Origin: a virus
Length of the DNA: 32,082 bases
Reading direction: 5' to 3' (one strand)
IMG/VR virus record: IMGVR_UViG_3300001533_003597
Span: 1-32,082 of that record
Shown here: one piece after another, positions 13,496 to 21,045 of the stretch
How positions within the stretch are numbered: position 1 is the stretch's first letter
Layout of the letters: every line of letters begins with the position of its first letter
The notes under the pieces: model-generated
Seen by the model: the letters and a program-made list of their open reading frames with translations, nothing else
Told to the model about the DNA's origin: nothing
The model's database searches: none
Position numbers and translations under genes: made by a program

Positions 13496-14277
13496 ATTGT
13501 CCTCATCAACTCTGCAAAATCACTATACGAATATGGGGAAACAGAACCAGTAGCTTTGTCTACTAACTTATGCCAACTGCCATCTTTACCTAGAACATAG
13601 TTCCAGTCGTGCTGTTTCTCCTTAAACTTTAAAGTAATTTCTGCAGGGGCTCTTCCTCCTGTTGTTCTTATCCTTTTAGTAGAGGCTCCAACAAATAATA
13701 CTCTACCTGTTCCAGCTCCTCTAAAACTACTATCATTCAATTTACCTATACAGGATCTTATTCCTGCTTTTGGCACTTCAGATACACCATGTATTGTCAG
13801 AGTAGTTTCTATTGTACAAACCAGAACACCATGACTCTCGTCTACAGTGTACCCAGTATCTTCATACTTCCAAGTTCCTTTAGGGGTATTAATAAATTCA
13901 CCACTAAAATCTAAAGATTCTTCTTCAATAGTTTCTGGCTCTGAACCAAGAAGTATTTCACCAAAATCAGCAGTTATCATTGCCCAATCATATGCTGGAT
14001 CAGTGGTATCAGAAATACATTTCCCCATCCCTTCTATTCTAACACTATTACAAGCTAAAGTGGTACCATCCGGCAAAACCCAAGGATAACTTGAAACAGT
14101 CTGAACCATAAACCCATTAATTGCTTCCCATTGGGTTTCCATCAACATTCTGGAAAAAGAAAGGCTTTGTTCCCAAGGAACAATAAAAATACGAGAACCA
14201 TTTATTGTCCCATCAGTAATGGTTATTTGGCCACTGCCTTTGTATTCTCTGTATTCAAATCCACCTAAAATCTTCAT
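13492..14277 (-). CDS. Putative distal tail protein
   Basis: A 261-residue protein encoded right after the tape measure gene (3-base gap), the usual place of the distal tail protein in siphoviruses. It is beta-rich (GSGQITITDGTINGSRIFIV, ITADFGEILLGS, IETTLTIHGVSEV), with an aromatic C-terminal part (HDWNYVLGKDGSWHKLVD). No motif fixes the function; the call rests on gene order and size. Confidence 0.55.
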   Translation of the reverse strand: MKILGGFEYREYKGSGQITITDGTINGSRIFIVPWEQSLSFSRMLMETQWEAINGFMVQTVSSYPWVLPDGTTLACNSVRIEGMGKCISDTTDPAYDWAMITADFGEILLGSEPETIEEESLDFSGEFINTPKGTWKYEDTGYTVDESHGVLVCTIETTLTIHGVSEVPKAGIRSCIGKLNDSSFRGAGTGRVLFVGASTKRIRTTGGRAPAEITLKFKEKQHDWNYVLGKDGSWHKLVDKATGSVSPYSYSDFAELMRTI

Positions 14278-14280
14278 TTA

Positions 14281-16686
14281 TTATGGTCCTATCAATGGAG
14301 AAGCACTACTTTTGGGAAGATCCTTTACTCCTTTATTTATTTCTTGCAATTGTTCTAATTGCCTTTTTTGTATGTCCTCCTTTCCTATTGCAGCGGCTTG
14401 CAGGTCTCTCCATTTCTGCTCAAGCCCCACAAAAATACTGGATTTCTTTACTGAACCCCCAAAACTATCTCCCATTACTTTTCCTATCTTCCTAGCTCTT
14501 TCTTCTTCTTCTTTTTTCTTTTCCCCACTTATCTCAGGTTCTGTGAATGTTGGAAGATCTTCACCCAGATCCAGAGGTTTCTTTCTTGTCCCTTTATCCC
14601 AAATATTCGTGATATGTTTGTCCCATTTTTTATTTATTCTCTTCCCTAAATAATCTACAGCACCTCCTAAATCTGCTTCAAGCCCACCTATTTCTCTGTT
14701 TGCTATTCCCGGCCATTTCTTTATCTCAGATTCAAACCCATCAGTAAGTTTAGTCCATTCAAAATCCCATTCTTTTCCAGTTAAGGCATCTTTAACCGCT
14801 ATAACGAAATTAGCTATATTTTTCCCAATGTTAGTAAAAATAGTTTTAATATATCTGCCCACTGTAACCATAATATCCACAAAGTTTTCTGCAAACCAAT
14901 GTAACACAGAAGGAAGAACTTCAGTAAAGAAATATTTTACTTGATTCGCAAACTTCACAACATGGTAAGAAACAAAAAGAATACTATATGACAGAAGTTC
15001 GCGCCAGTTATCTATAGCAAAGGAAACAGAAGCCAAACCTGTAACTATGATAATTTGAATAACTTCCATAATGCCCCCTATATGGTCAGCTATCCAATTC
15101 CAAGCCTTGGCAAAAACACCCGCGATAAATTTCATTGCCGACATAACATATTTCCCAATAGCATTCCAGATAGAAGAAATAATAGTCCACATGGCATATA
15201 TAATAGGGTACATGTAATCCAAAACTGCTTCCCAAGCAGCAGGAATAGCAACCTGTAACCATGCAATCCAATTTGAGATATGGCCCCATGCCCATGTTAT
15301 CCCATTTATCACCACACTGACAAAAGCTTCCCAAGTAGGACGCACTGTCTCCCAAATATTCTTAAACTTTTCTGCCATAGTCTCCCCCTCACTTCTGGCA
15401 TACAACATCCCCACAACAAGAGCAGCAAGCCCTGTGATTAAAGCGAAAAGAGGGTGAGAAGTAATAAAAGAAAGAACGGAACCTACTTTGATCAGAGTAA
15501 GAACAAGAGCAGAAAAAACAGTACTCAAAACAACAAAAGCAGCTATATTCTCCCTTATTACAGGATTAAGAGAAATTAATGTTTCTTGGAGCTTTTTAAA
15601 GCCATCTGTTATCATTTTAACAGTAGGCAGCAGAACATTACCAAAAGCTACACTGACTTCAAAAGCTCTGTTTTTTAACTGCGTCAATCTTCCTATTAAT
15701 GTCTGTAACTGGATATTAGCTAAATGTTCTGCAGTACCTCCAGCTCCAGCTAATAGAGCTTCATATTCCCTCATCTTCTTTGCCCCTACATCTAACAATG
15801 CAGCAACTGCAGGTCCAGCTCTCAGACCAAAAATATCAATCATTTTCCCCAGTCTTTGAGCAGGAGGAATCTGTTCATCTAACACTTTCCCAAAATCTTC
15901 AATTATATCTGGTAAAGGCCTAAGTTGACCAGAAACATCCATCAACGCTACTCCGAGCTCTAGCATGGCATTTCTAGTCGGACTTGCCTGTCTAGACAAT
16001 TCAGCCAAAAATCTTCTAAGACCTGTACCTGCTCTTTCTGCTTGAATTCCAGCATTAGATACAATCATAATAGCTGATCCAACTTCATTCATAGCATACC
16101 CTGTTAATTTAGAAATTGGACCAACGTAAGTAAGAGCTTCAGCAAATTGATGCAAATCGGTATTGGCACTTGTAAAAGCTTTAGACATCATATCTACAGC
16201 TAAACCCAACTCTTTACCTGATACACCCATACCTTTCATAACTTTAACAGCATGATCAGCAGCCATTTCTACTTCCATGGTACCAGCAGCAGCCAGATGC
16301 ATAATTGCAGGCAAAGATTCCATAATGGTAGTAAGATCAAAACCTGCAATTGCTAAAACTCTTGCTGCATTAGCTACTTCTCTTGCTGAGAAAAGAGAAT
16401 TAGCACCTAGCTCACGTACAACAGAATCTAAAGCAGACATCTCTTCTCTTGTTGCACCCAAAACAGCTTCTACTCTAGCCATTGCCTTTTCATAAGAACC
16501 AACAGCAACCAATATGCCTCCGATTCCTGCAGCTCCTACAGCAAATACATTCCTAGCTGCAATTGCTAGTCTTCGAAGACCACCACTGGTCCGTTGGATA
16601 TTGGCTCTCAGAGCCGTCATTGCAGCATCATACTGTCTAGTATCTGCTCCAACAGAAACAAATAGTTCTGCTAACTTTAATCCCAT
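14281..16686 (-). CDS. Tail tape measure protein (TP901 type)
   Basis: An 801-residue protein that sets tail length. The first 350 residues show the TP901 core: VGADTRQYDAAMTALRANIQ, SYEKAMARVEAVLGATREEM, ELGANSLFSAREVANAARVL, AGTMEVEMAADHAVKVMKGM and repeated Ala/Gly-rich helices. Hydrophobic stretches near 380-430 and in the Trp-rich middle (NGITWAWGHISNWIAWLQVA) may enter the host membrane. The C-terminal 120 residues are charged and helical. For a tape measure of this size the tail would be fairly short (roughly 110-120 nm by the usual 1.5 angstrom per residue rule, an inference). Its start codon overlaps the end of the chaperone frameshift product. Confidence 0.9.
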   Translation of the reverse strand: MGLKLAELFVSVGADTRQYDAAMTALRANIQRTSGGLRRLAIAARNVFAVGAAGIGGILVAVGSYEKAMARVEAVLGATREEMSALDSVVRELGANSLFSAREVANAARVLAIAGFDLTTIMESLPAIMHLAAAGTMEVEMAADHAVKVMKGMGVSGKELGLAVDMMSKAFTSANTDLHQFAEALTYVGPISKLTGYAMNEVGSAIMIVSNAGIQAERAGTGLRRFLAELSRQASPTRNAMLELGVALMDVSGQLRPLPDIIEDFGKVLDEQIPPAQRLGKMIDIFGLRAGPAVAALLDVGAKKMREYEALLAGAGGTAEHLANIQLQTLIGRLTQLKNRAFEVSVAFGNVLLPTVKMITDGFKKLQETLISLNPVIRENIAAFVVLSTVFSALVLTLIKVGSVLSFITSHPLFALITGLAALVVGMLYARSEGETMAEKFKNIWETVRPTWEAFVSVVINGITWAWGHISNWIAWLQVAIPAAWEAVLDYMYPIIYAMWTIISSIWNAIGKYVMSAMKFIAGVFAKAWNWIADHIGGIMEVIQIIIVTGLASVSFAIDNWRELLSYSILFVSYHVVKFANQVKYFFTEVLPSVLHWFAENFVDIMVTVGRYIKTIFTNIGKNIANFVIAVKDALTGKEWDFEWTKLTDGFESEIKKWPGIANREIGGLEADLGGAVDYLGKRINKKWDKHITNIWDKGTRKKPLDLGEDLPTFTEPEISGEKKKEEEERARKIGKVMGDSFGGSVKKSSIFVGLEQKWRDLQAAAIGKEDIQKRQLEQLQEINKGVKDLPKSSASPLIGP

Positions 16687-16925
16687 TTCTGCTCTTTCTC
16701 TTTCTGAGCCTTATAATACTTCACAGCACTAGACAAACTATGAAAACTTTTTCCTTCTGTTACTTCTATGTCTCTATTTCGCAGCAACTGTCTAATATAC
16801 ATGTTTATCTGTTTAATGGTCAATTCTCCTATTTGTTTAGGAGTCCAACCAAACTCCGTCGACAGTAAACCAAATATTAGAGGCCAATCTTGTTCCTCCT
16901 CAACTTCAGTTGCTGCTCTATCTGA
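16677..16925 (-). CDS. Tail assembly chaperone T-part, made by -1 frameshift (GT product)
   Basis: In the -1 frame relative to the chaperone gene an 82-residue stretch is open from the slip site to TAA 16679-16677. It begins SDRAATEVEEEQDWPLIFGL and contains FGWTPKQIGELTIKQINMYI, typical of the T extension of lambda-like gpGT. It has no start codon of its own in the right place, fills the otherwise empty gap before the tape measure gene, and ends 10 bases inside it. The fusion would be 227 residues: 145 from G plus 82. The GT form normally recruits the tape measure protein for tail tube assembly. Confidence 0.8.
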   Translation of the reverse strand, partial: SDRAATEVEEEQDWPLIFGLLSTEFGWTPKQIGELTIKQINMYIRQLLRNRDIEVTEGKSFHSLSSAVKYYKAQKEKEQKWD

Positions 16926-17359
16926 GGGTTTTCCAGGTTCTCCAGCGTAATTCCATTAAGCTCCATCAATTTCATCATGAGTTCTTTTACCCCCTTATCA
17001 TCAACTATTTCCTGTACCTCTTCTTCTGTTATATCTGGATTAGCTTTCCTCAAACTAAGAAAAATCCAATGATTAATAGCTTCAGGAGATTCCATTTCAG
17101 GAGAAATAAGGGGATCCGATAACTGTCTATGTGCATCCTCCCAAATTTCAGTTATTATGGCTTCTGGAGCTCCAGCCCTCTTCAGAAGTTCTACATTCTC
17201 CTTTGTCCCAGTAACTATTCTATCTTTTGCCCATCTCCTTAACATGGACATAGCAGAAACACCCAAGGGATGCAATTCATAACTTTTTCCCTTGTGGTTT
17301 ATTAGAACAGGGGCACCAGTAATTTCTTCCAGCTCTTTACTTTCTTTTTCTGAAGGCAT
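16877..17359 (-). CDS. Tail assembly chaperone (G-like)
   Basis: A 160-residue protein between the tail tube gene and the tape measure gene, the standard position of the tail assembly chaperone. It starts MPSEKESKELEEITGAPVLI with AGGAAAA before the ATG. Short beta strands (HKGKSYELHPLGV) are followed by helices, including MSMLRRWAKDRI and ELMMKLMELNGITLENLE. Near its end it carries the slippery heptamer AAACCCT in the correct phase, leading into an open -1 frame, so it should yield a short G form and a longer GT form. Confidence 0.82.
   Translation of the reverse strand: MPSEKESKELEEITGAPVLINHKGKSYELHPLGVSAMSMLRRWAKDRIVTGTKENVELLKRAGAPEAIITEIWEDAHRQLSDPLISPEMESPEAINHWIFLSLRKANPDITEEEVQEIVDDKGVKELMMKLMELNGITLENLENPQIEQQLKLRRNKIGL
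16925..16931 (-). promoter_or_regulatory. Programmed -1 frameshift site A-AAC-CCT
   Basis: Read on the minus strand, 16931-16925 is A AAC CCT, a canonical X-XXY-YYZ heptamer. AAC at 16930-16928 is exactly in the chaperone frame (143 codons after the ATG). Slipping back one base leads to TCA GAT AGA and an open frame of 82 codons; the zero frame stops at 16879-16877. The -1 frame has a stop (TAA) shortly upstream, which limits where the shift can occur. I did not find a clear pseudoknot by eye. Confidence 0.75.
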
Positions 17360-17391
17360 TTATTTTCCTGCTTTCTTATCCTTGCATTCCG

Positions 17392-17471
17392 TACATTGTA
17401 TACATTGAATACATTGAATACATTGAATATCTAGGTCCATTGACATTGTACATATTGAATATCTAGGTCCA
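17392..17471. repeat. 9-bp tandem repeats and an 18-bp direct repeat
   Basis: TACATTGTA is followed by three tandem copies of TACATTGAA (17401, 17410, 17419). The last runs into ATTGAATATCTAGGTCCA (17422-17439), which recurs exactly at 17454-17471. The cluster fills the gap between the tail tube gene and the chaperone gene. On the transcribed strand it is TTCAATGTA repeats; no hairpin with a T-run is seen. Confidence 0.8.
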
Positions 17472-17481
17472 GCTCAGTTCT

Positions 17482-17859
17482 CTAACTCCAAGAATAGGAT
17501 CCAATAGAATGGAAGTTACACGTAAACCTAATAATCCCTTTAGCCTCAGAAGTCACCTCAAATGAATCAATTCCAGCCTCAGTTAACGCCAGCGCCGTAA
17601 CTCCAGCTTCATACTTAAGCGTTAATGCCACTTTTGCTCCTGCCGCCAAGTTTGCTGCCGGCACCGCATCCATGTCCATCGAGGCATTAAATGACCCTGT
17701 AACTTTCAGAGTTCCCGGCTCGTCCTCATAATACCCATCCGACCCAGTATTGGTCGTTTCCTGCCAATCTGCACTATCCGAAGCAGACCAATCCGTTATT
17801 TCATACGTAGTTTCGTCCACTGTCACGTCGCCAGCTTTTCCTGTAATGAACCTAGCCAT
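17482..17859 (-). CDS. Putative major tail (tube) protein
   Basis: A 125-residue protein starting MARFITGKAGDVTVDETTYE, with AGGAGTAAGAA before the ATG. The beta pattern 'GKAGDVTVDETTYEITDWSA', a Gly/Asp turn, 'GTLKVTGSFNASMDMD', 'AKVALTLKYEAGV' and a final strand resembles compact tail tube proteins of siphoviruses. It lies between the tail terminator region and the chaperone, where the tail tube gene normally lies. Composition is slightly more GC-rich than its neighbours, possibly because it is made in large amounts. Confidence 0.65.
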   Translation of the reverse strand: MARFITGKAGDVTVDETTYEITDWSASDSADWQETTNTGSDGYYEDEPGTLKVTGSFNASMDMDAVPAANLAAGAKVALTLKYEAGVTALALTEAGIDSFEVTSEAKGIIRFTCNFHSIGSYSWS

Positions 17860-17887
17860 TTCTTACTCCTATCTTTTACTTGTAATG

Positions 17888-17929
17888 ATGAAAAAACTGA
17901 AAACTGAAGGAATGAAAAACTGAAAACTG
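17888..17929. repeat. Direct repeat ATGAAAAA(A)CTGAAAACTG
   Basis: Two near-identical units, 17888-17906 and 17912-17929, differ by one A. They lie in the 76-base gap before the tail tube gene and each contains an internal ACTGAAAACTG echo. Function unknown; slippage or a regulatory leader is possible. Confidence 0.65.
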
Positions 17930-17935
17930 GTCCAG

Positions 17936-18451
17936 TTAATCATTTGCTCCAATCACAACAATATCATAAGTAGCATCAACAGCAGATATATTGTTCACTT
18001 TCAAAACGTCACTTGCTCCAGCAATAATCCCCCAACCATCTTTAGGACTAATAGCCATGAAAGCGGCACCTGGAGGAAGAACAATAATATCCGTATCTGC
18101 TTTAAGCAAACCAGTCCAACCACCAGCAGCAGCATCACCAATTTCCAATGTTGCTTCGTTATCTGAAGTGTTTTGAATCAAAATAGCTTTAATTTCCATA
18201 AAGGAGATAGTAGAACCAAAGCTATTTTTCAAATTACCAGCAAAATCCAAATCTTCTGAAGTAGTTCCACTCAAAGAACGGGAATCATGAAAAATTTGAT
18301 CTGCCTGATCATCTCCAGTACCAAAAGTCAAAGCAGAAGAAACTACTTTAGAAAGTACATCTTGAGGAGTAGACAAATCAGCAGCTTTACTAGCTGTTGA
18401 TCTTACCGACAACTGAAGCGTGGAAGCAAAACCCGAAAGATCCGTAGCCAT
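17936..18451 (-). CDS. Putative virion protein of the tail module
   Basis: A 171-residue protein preceded by AGGAGAAAGAAA. The first half is Ser/Ala-rich and helical (FASTLQLSVRSTASKAADLS). The second half is beta-rich and jelly-roll-like (SFMEIKAILIQNTSDNEATL, DTDIIVLPPGAAFMAISPKD, NNISAVDATYDIVVIGAND). The second half resembles small decoration or tube-surface domains of environmental phages. It lies between the tail terminator and the tail tube gene, so it could also be the tail tube itself. No named family. Confidence 0.55.
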   Translation of the reverse strand: MATDLSGFASTLQLSVRSTASKAADLSTPQDVLSKVVSSALTFGTGDDQADQIFHDSRSLSGTTSEDLDFAGNLKNSFGSTISFMEIKAILIQNTSDNEATLEIGDAAAGGWTGLLKADTDIIVLPPGAAFMAISPKDGWGIIAGASDVLKVNNISAVDATYDIVVIGAND

Positions 18452-18461
18452 TTTCTTTCTC

Positions 18462-18878
18462 CTAGCTCATTGTTTCCTGAATCAAAAACTCAAACAAAAG
18501 GACATTGTCCCAAATTTCGGTTCCATCATGCCATCTATCCGGCTCTTTAAATAAAGTCTCGGAAATTAATCTAGAATCAATAATTCTGTACCCGCCATCC
18601 ATCTCAGATTCAAATTTCCAGAAACCAATACTTATTGTCTTACCATACTCAACAGCATCTTCAAAACAATTACAATAAATCTTAACTAACAAATTGATAT
18701 TTCGTACAGATTCTTCTCCTGTATTTACCTCCCTTTCCCCACTTTCCTGTGTTTCCAATACAATATAATTTTCCCATTCCCCTTCCTCCGCTAAACGATG
18801 TCCCCAAAAAATGGCTCCTTGTAAATCAGGTAAAACTTCAGAAATCCTATGCGACACTTTTGCATAAAGAGTATCCAT
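18462..18878 (-). CDS. Putative tail terminator (gpU-like)
   Basis: A 138-residue protein. It starts with a helix (TLYAKVSHRISEVLPDLQ), followed by alternating strands (NYIVLETQESGER, RNINLLVKIYCNC) and a helix, and ends WDNVLLFEFLIQETMS. Size, order of secondary structure and position directly after an HK97 gp10-like gene fit the tail terminator/completion proteins that cap the tail tube. Assigned mostly from context. Confidence 0.6.
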   Translation of the reverse strand: MDTLYAKVSHRISEVLPDLQGAIFWGHRLAEEGEWENYIVLETQESGEREVNTGEESVRNINLLVKIYCNCFEDAVEYGKTISIGFWKFESEMDGGYRIIDSRLISETLFKEPDRWHDGTEIWDNVLLFEFLIQETMS

Positions 18879-18887
18879 TTTACCTGA

Positions 18888-19247
18888 TTACTTTTCTATC
18901 CTCATAGCATTAACTGCTATCTTCTTCATGTACTTTATGATCAAGGAAAGCCAAGGCCTTGGCTTCATTCTACTTGTACCTATTTCTAAAAACTTACCTA
19001 CCTCAGATTCACTCCAAATATACCCTTCTTTTTTCCCTTTATCAACACTCCATTTCAAAGAAGACTTAAATTTACCAGTGCGTTTTCTAGGATACTCTCC
19101 AGGGAAACTAGCAGGAGGACCAGGAACACTTACCCTTTTAACCAGTTCTTGGTATCCTTTCTCAGTTATAGCAGAAACATCTTCCACTATTTTATCTTTA
19201 ACCTTCTTATCCACTTCATCAAAATATAATCTCACTCTTACACTCAT
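18888..19247 (-). CDS. HK97 gp10-like head-tail/neck protein
   Basis: A 119-residue protein with the family signature P-G-P-P-A-S-F-P-G-E-Y-P-R-K-R-T-G-K-F-x-S-S, then S-E-S-E-V-G-K-F-L-E-I-G-T-S-R-M-K-P-R-P-W-L. HK97 gp10-like proteins act at the head-tail junction. It overlaps the preceding gene by 4 bases. Confidence 0.85.
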   Translation of the reverse strand: MSVRVRLYFDEVDKKVKDKIVEDVSAITEKGYQELVKRVSVPGPPASFPGEYPRKRTGKFKSSLKWSVDKGKKEGYIWSESEVGKFLEIGTSRMKPRPWLSLIIKYMKKIAVNAMRIEK

Positions 19248-19582
19248 GAGTATCTCTTAGCCGCAACATGCCAAAGTCTATCCAAACTTCCTACATTCAC
19301 AACGCCTCTTACTACATAGAACATATCCTTTACACGTATTCTGTCTCCATCTTCTACTTTTGGGTTCTCTGCAAAAAAGATAGAGCTGTCCACAGGTACT
19401 CCAATAGAAGAAAACATGTCCCTAACATCACTTTTTGCATCTTGTGGCCAACAAGGAACTTCTACCATAGAAGATTTCCATCCAGTAATCCTAATAGATC
19501 CTGTTACACCTTTCTCTTTCTCTGGCTTTTCTATTGTAGCCCTTATTCCAGCTCTCAAAATTGTTTGTACTATACTATTCAT
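19244..19582 (-). CDS. Putative head closure/stopper protein
   Basis: A 112-residue protein starting MNSIVQTILRAGIRATIEKP at ATG 19582, with GAGGTGG upstream; an in-frame TTG at 19597 is less likely. It is beta-rich (SMVEVPCWPQD, DGDRIRVKDMFYVVRGVVNV). The segment 'V.DGDRIRVKDMFYVVRGV' is typical of small beta-barrel head-closure proteins (SPP1 gp16/HK97 gp7 type). It lies between the gp6-like connector and the gp10-like protein, which supports the role. Confidence 0.65.
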   Translation of the reverse strand: MNSIVQTILRAGIRATIEKPEKEKGVTGSIRITGWKSSMVEVPCWPQDAKSDVRDMFSSIGVPVDSSIFFAENPKVEDGDRIRVKDMFYVVRGVVNVGSLDRLWHVAAKRYS

Positions 19583-19919
19583 CCAGATCCACCTCAACCA
19601 CTGTCATAGCTCTAGCTGGAAGCTCATAAGGTTTTAGCAAAAAGGAAATGATATTAGGAAGAGCCGAAGAACCAGTAGAAAAATTGGTAATGCTCCAATC
19701 TCCCAATTTTTCTGAAAAAGGACTATTCCTTTGATGCAACAGAACCATAATCTGCACTACTGCTTCTTGCAAATCTTCAGGAACACTGCCTTCTGGAACT
19801 GAATAATTTCTCTCAACGATCAAACTGGCTACAGAAATAAGGGTATCCAAAACTCCAGTAGCTAGGGAAGCTAAAACTGGATTCTTTCTTGCCCTATCTA
19901 TTGTAACCAAATTCGCCAT
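19575..19919 (-). CDS. HK97 gp6-like head-tail connector (adaptor)
   Basis: A 114-residue helical protein: LVTIDRARKNPVLASLATGV, TLISVASLIVERNYSVPEG, VPEDLQEAVVQIMVLLHQRN, and a C-terminal stretch with LPNIISFLLKPYELP. The 'VPEDL..AV..........S' region and the C-terminal 'I..LL.PY' are characteristic of gp6/gp15-type adaptors that join the portal to the neck. It overlaps the next gene by 8 bases. Confidence 0.75.
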   Translation of the reverse strand: MANLVTIDRARKNPVLASLATGVLDTLISVASLIVERNYSVPEGSVPEDLQEAVVQIMVLLHQRNSPFSEKLGDWSITNFSTGSSALPNIISFLLKPYELPARAMTVVEVDLDE

Positions 19920-20003
19920 TTTTTTCTCACTTTTCCGCCATAGTATATTTTACTATGAGAAAGCAGAAAACACAATTATAAATTCTTGGTTCCTGCTATA
20001 TTT

Positions 20004-20609
20004 CTACGTGCCCGAATTCTGCTCCTTTACTCTCCTTACCTTATACTCCAGCTCAGGTGATTGTGTCTGCTTCAACTGTTGTTTCATAGCTTCCCAAGAA
20101 GTTTGGTCTATCTTGTCTTTTGCTCTCTGAATAGAATCAACAAGTTCTGCAAATTCCCTTTTTTCCACTTCCACCTGTTCTTTTGTCTCTTGTAGATTCC
20201 TCAAAGGTTTGCGTCTTGCCCACCAACCACCAACAGCCGCCAATACTGCACCAATTCCTCCACCCCAAGCAACTCCAGCTCCTTTTAACCCTGTTGAAAT
20301 AGCTATATCTGTCTCATCTATTGCTTGCAATTTCTCAAAATATTCTTTACTTCCTTCAACAAGGATTTCATTTCCTTCAGAATCTACAATAGGCTTAACT
20401 TCAATAGAACCAGTTACTGTATCCACGCGCTTTTCACCCACAACTGCAAAATCGAATTTTCCATCCCCATCTTCATCAATAGGAATAGGCACTGTATTCT
20501 TTTCCGGCACTACTTCATCTGCATTTTCCCACATTCTATGGTATTCCAGCATACCACAACCACTCAAAGCAAATAATAGGCAAAAAGAAAGAGTAATTTC
20601 TGTTTTCAT
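20004..20609 (-). CDS. Lipoprotein with internal TM segment; candidate spanin
   Basis: A 201-residue protein starting MKTEITLSFCLLFALSGCGM at ATG 20609 (AAAGGAGTAGG before it). The lipobox L15-S-G-C18 indicates a lipoprotein. Residues 30-105 are periplasmic-type and include D46-E-D-G-D-G-K-F-D, an EF-hand-like loop. A Gly/Ala-rich membrane segment lies near 107-130, followed by a charged coiled coil (136-195). A lipid anchor at one end and a membrane segment further on would let it bridge the outer and inner membranes, as single-gene spanins do. The inner coiled coil is unusual for that class. It is paired with the membrane protein encoded just upstream. Confidence 0.6.
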   Translation of the reverse strand: MKTEITLSFCLLFALSGCGMLEYHRMWENADEVVPEKNTVPIPIDEDGDGKFDFAVVGEKRVDTVTGSIEVKPIVDSEGNEILVEGSKEYFEKLQAIDETDIAISTGLKGAGVAWGGGIGAVLAAVGGWWARRKPLRNLQETKEQVEVEKREFAELVDSIQRAKDKIDQTSWEAMKQQLKQTQSPELEYKVRRVKEQNSGT

Positions 20610-20613
20610 TTTC

Positions 20614-20904
20614 CTACTCCTTTTCATATGTCACAGAAGCTTTCTCACAAAGTCTTACAATATTCCTGTCCAATCTGCTCAAGGTAGAAAACAATTTGGA
20701 AAATGTAACCATACAACTTTGTTTCTGTTCCTGGACTTCTCTCAACGCGGTCTCAACCTTAAGTCTCCATTCAATTGCTGTTGTTTCTACTTCTACTAGT
20801 TTTTGCCTTATGGCCAAAACTTCTCTAACTAACCAACTAATAGCTCCTACTATTCCAGCAGCCACTGCAGCAATAATAGCATTCAAAACCCATTGCAACT
20901 CCAT
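20614..20904 (-). CDS. Small membrane protein, holin-like or lysis accessory (putative)
   Basis: A 96-residue protein with one N-terminal membrane segment (about residues 4-30, WVLNAIIAAVAAGIVGAISW). An amphipathic coiled coil follows (VREVLAIRQKLVEVETTAIE, LREVQEQKQ). I chose ATG 20904 because AGAAAGGAAAAGA precedes it; the in-frame ATG at 20925 has no such site. It is next to the lipoprotein gene. Size and topology fit a type III-like holin or the inner-membrane half of a spanin pair. No endolysin is recognisable in the window, so the lysis role is tentative. The 140 bases before the start, back to 21045, hold no gene I can identify. Confidence 0.5.
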   Translation of the reverse strand: MELQWVLNAIIAAVAAGIVGAISWLVREVLAIRQKLVEVETTAIEWRLKVETALREVQEQKQSCMVTFSKLFSTLSRLDRNIVRLCEKASVTYEKE

Positions 20905-21045
20905 TCTTTTCCTTTCTCTATTCATTACCCAAAAATTATCTTTAACTTTGAAAAGGAAACTTCTATTAGAATGGTCATCCTGATAACATTTTATCCTTTT
21001 CTATTTCCATCCTCCCCCATTTCAATTGCTTATTCAATCTTTCTA

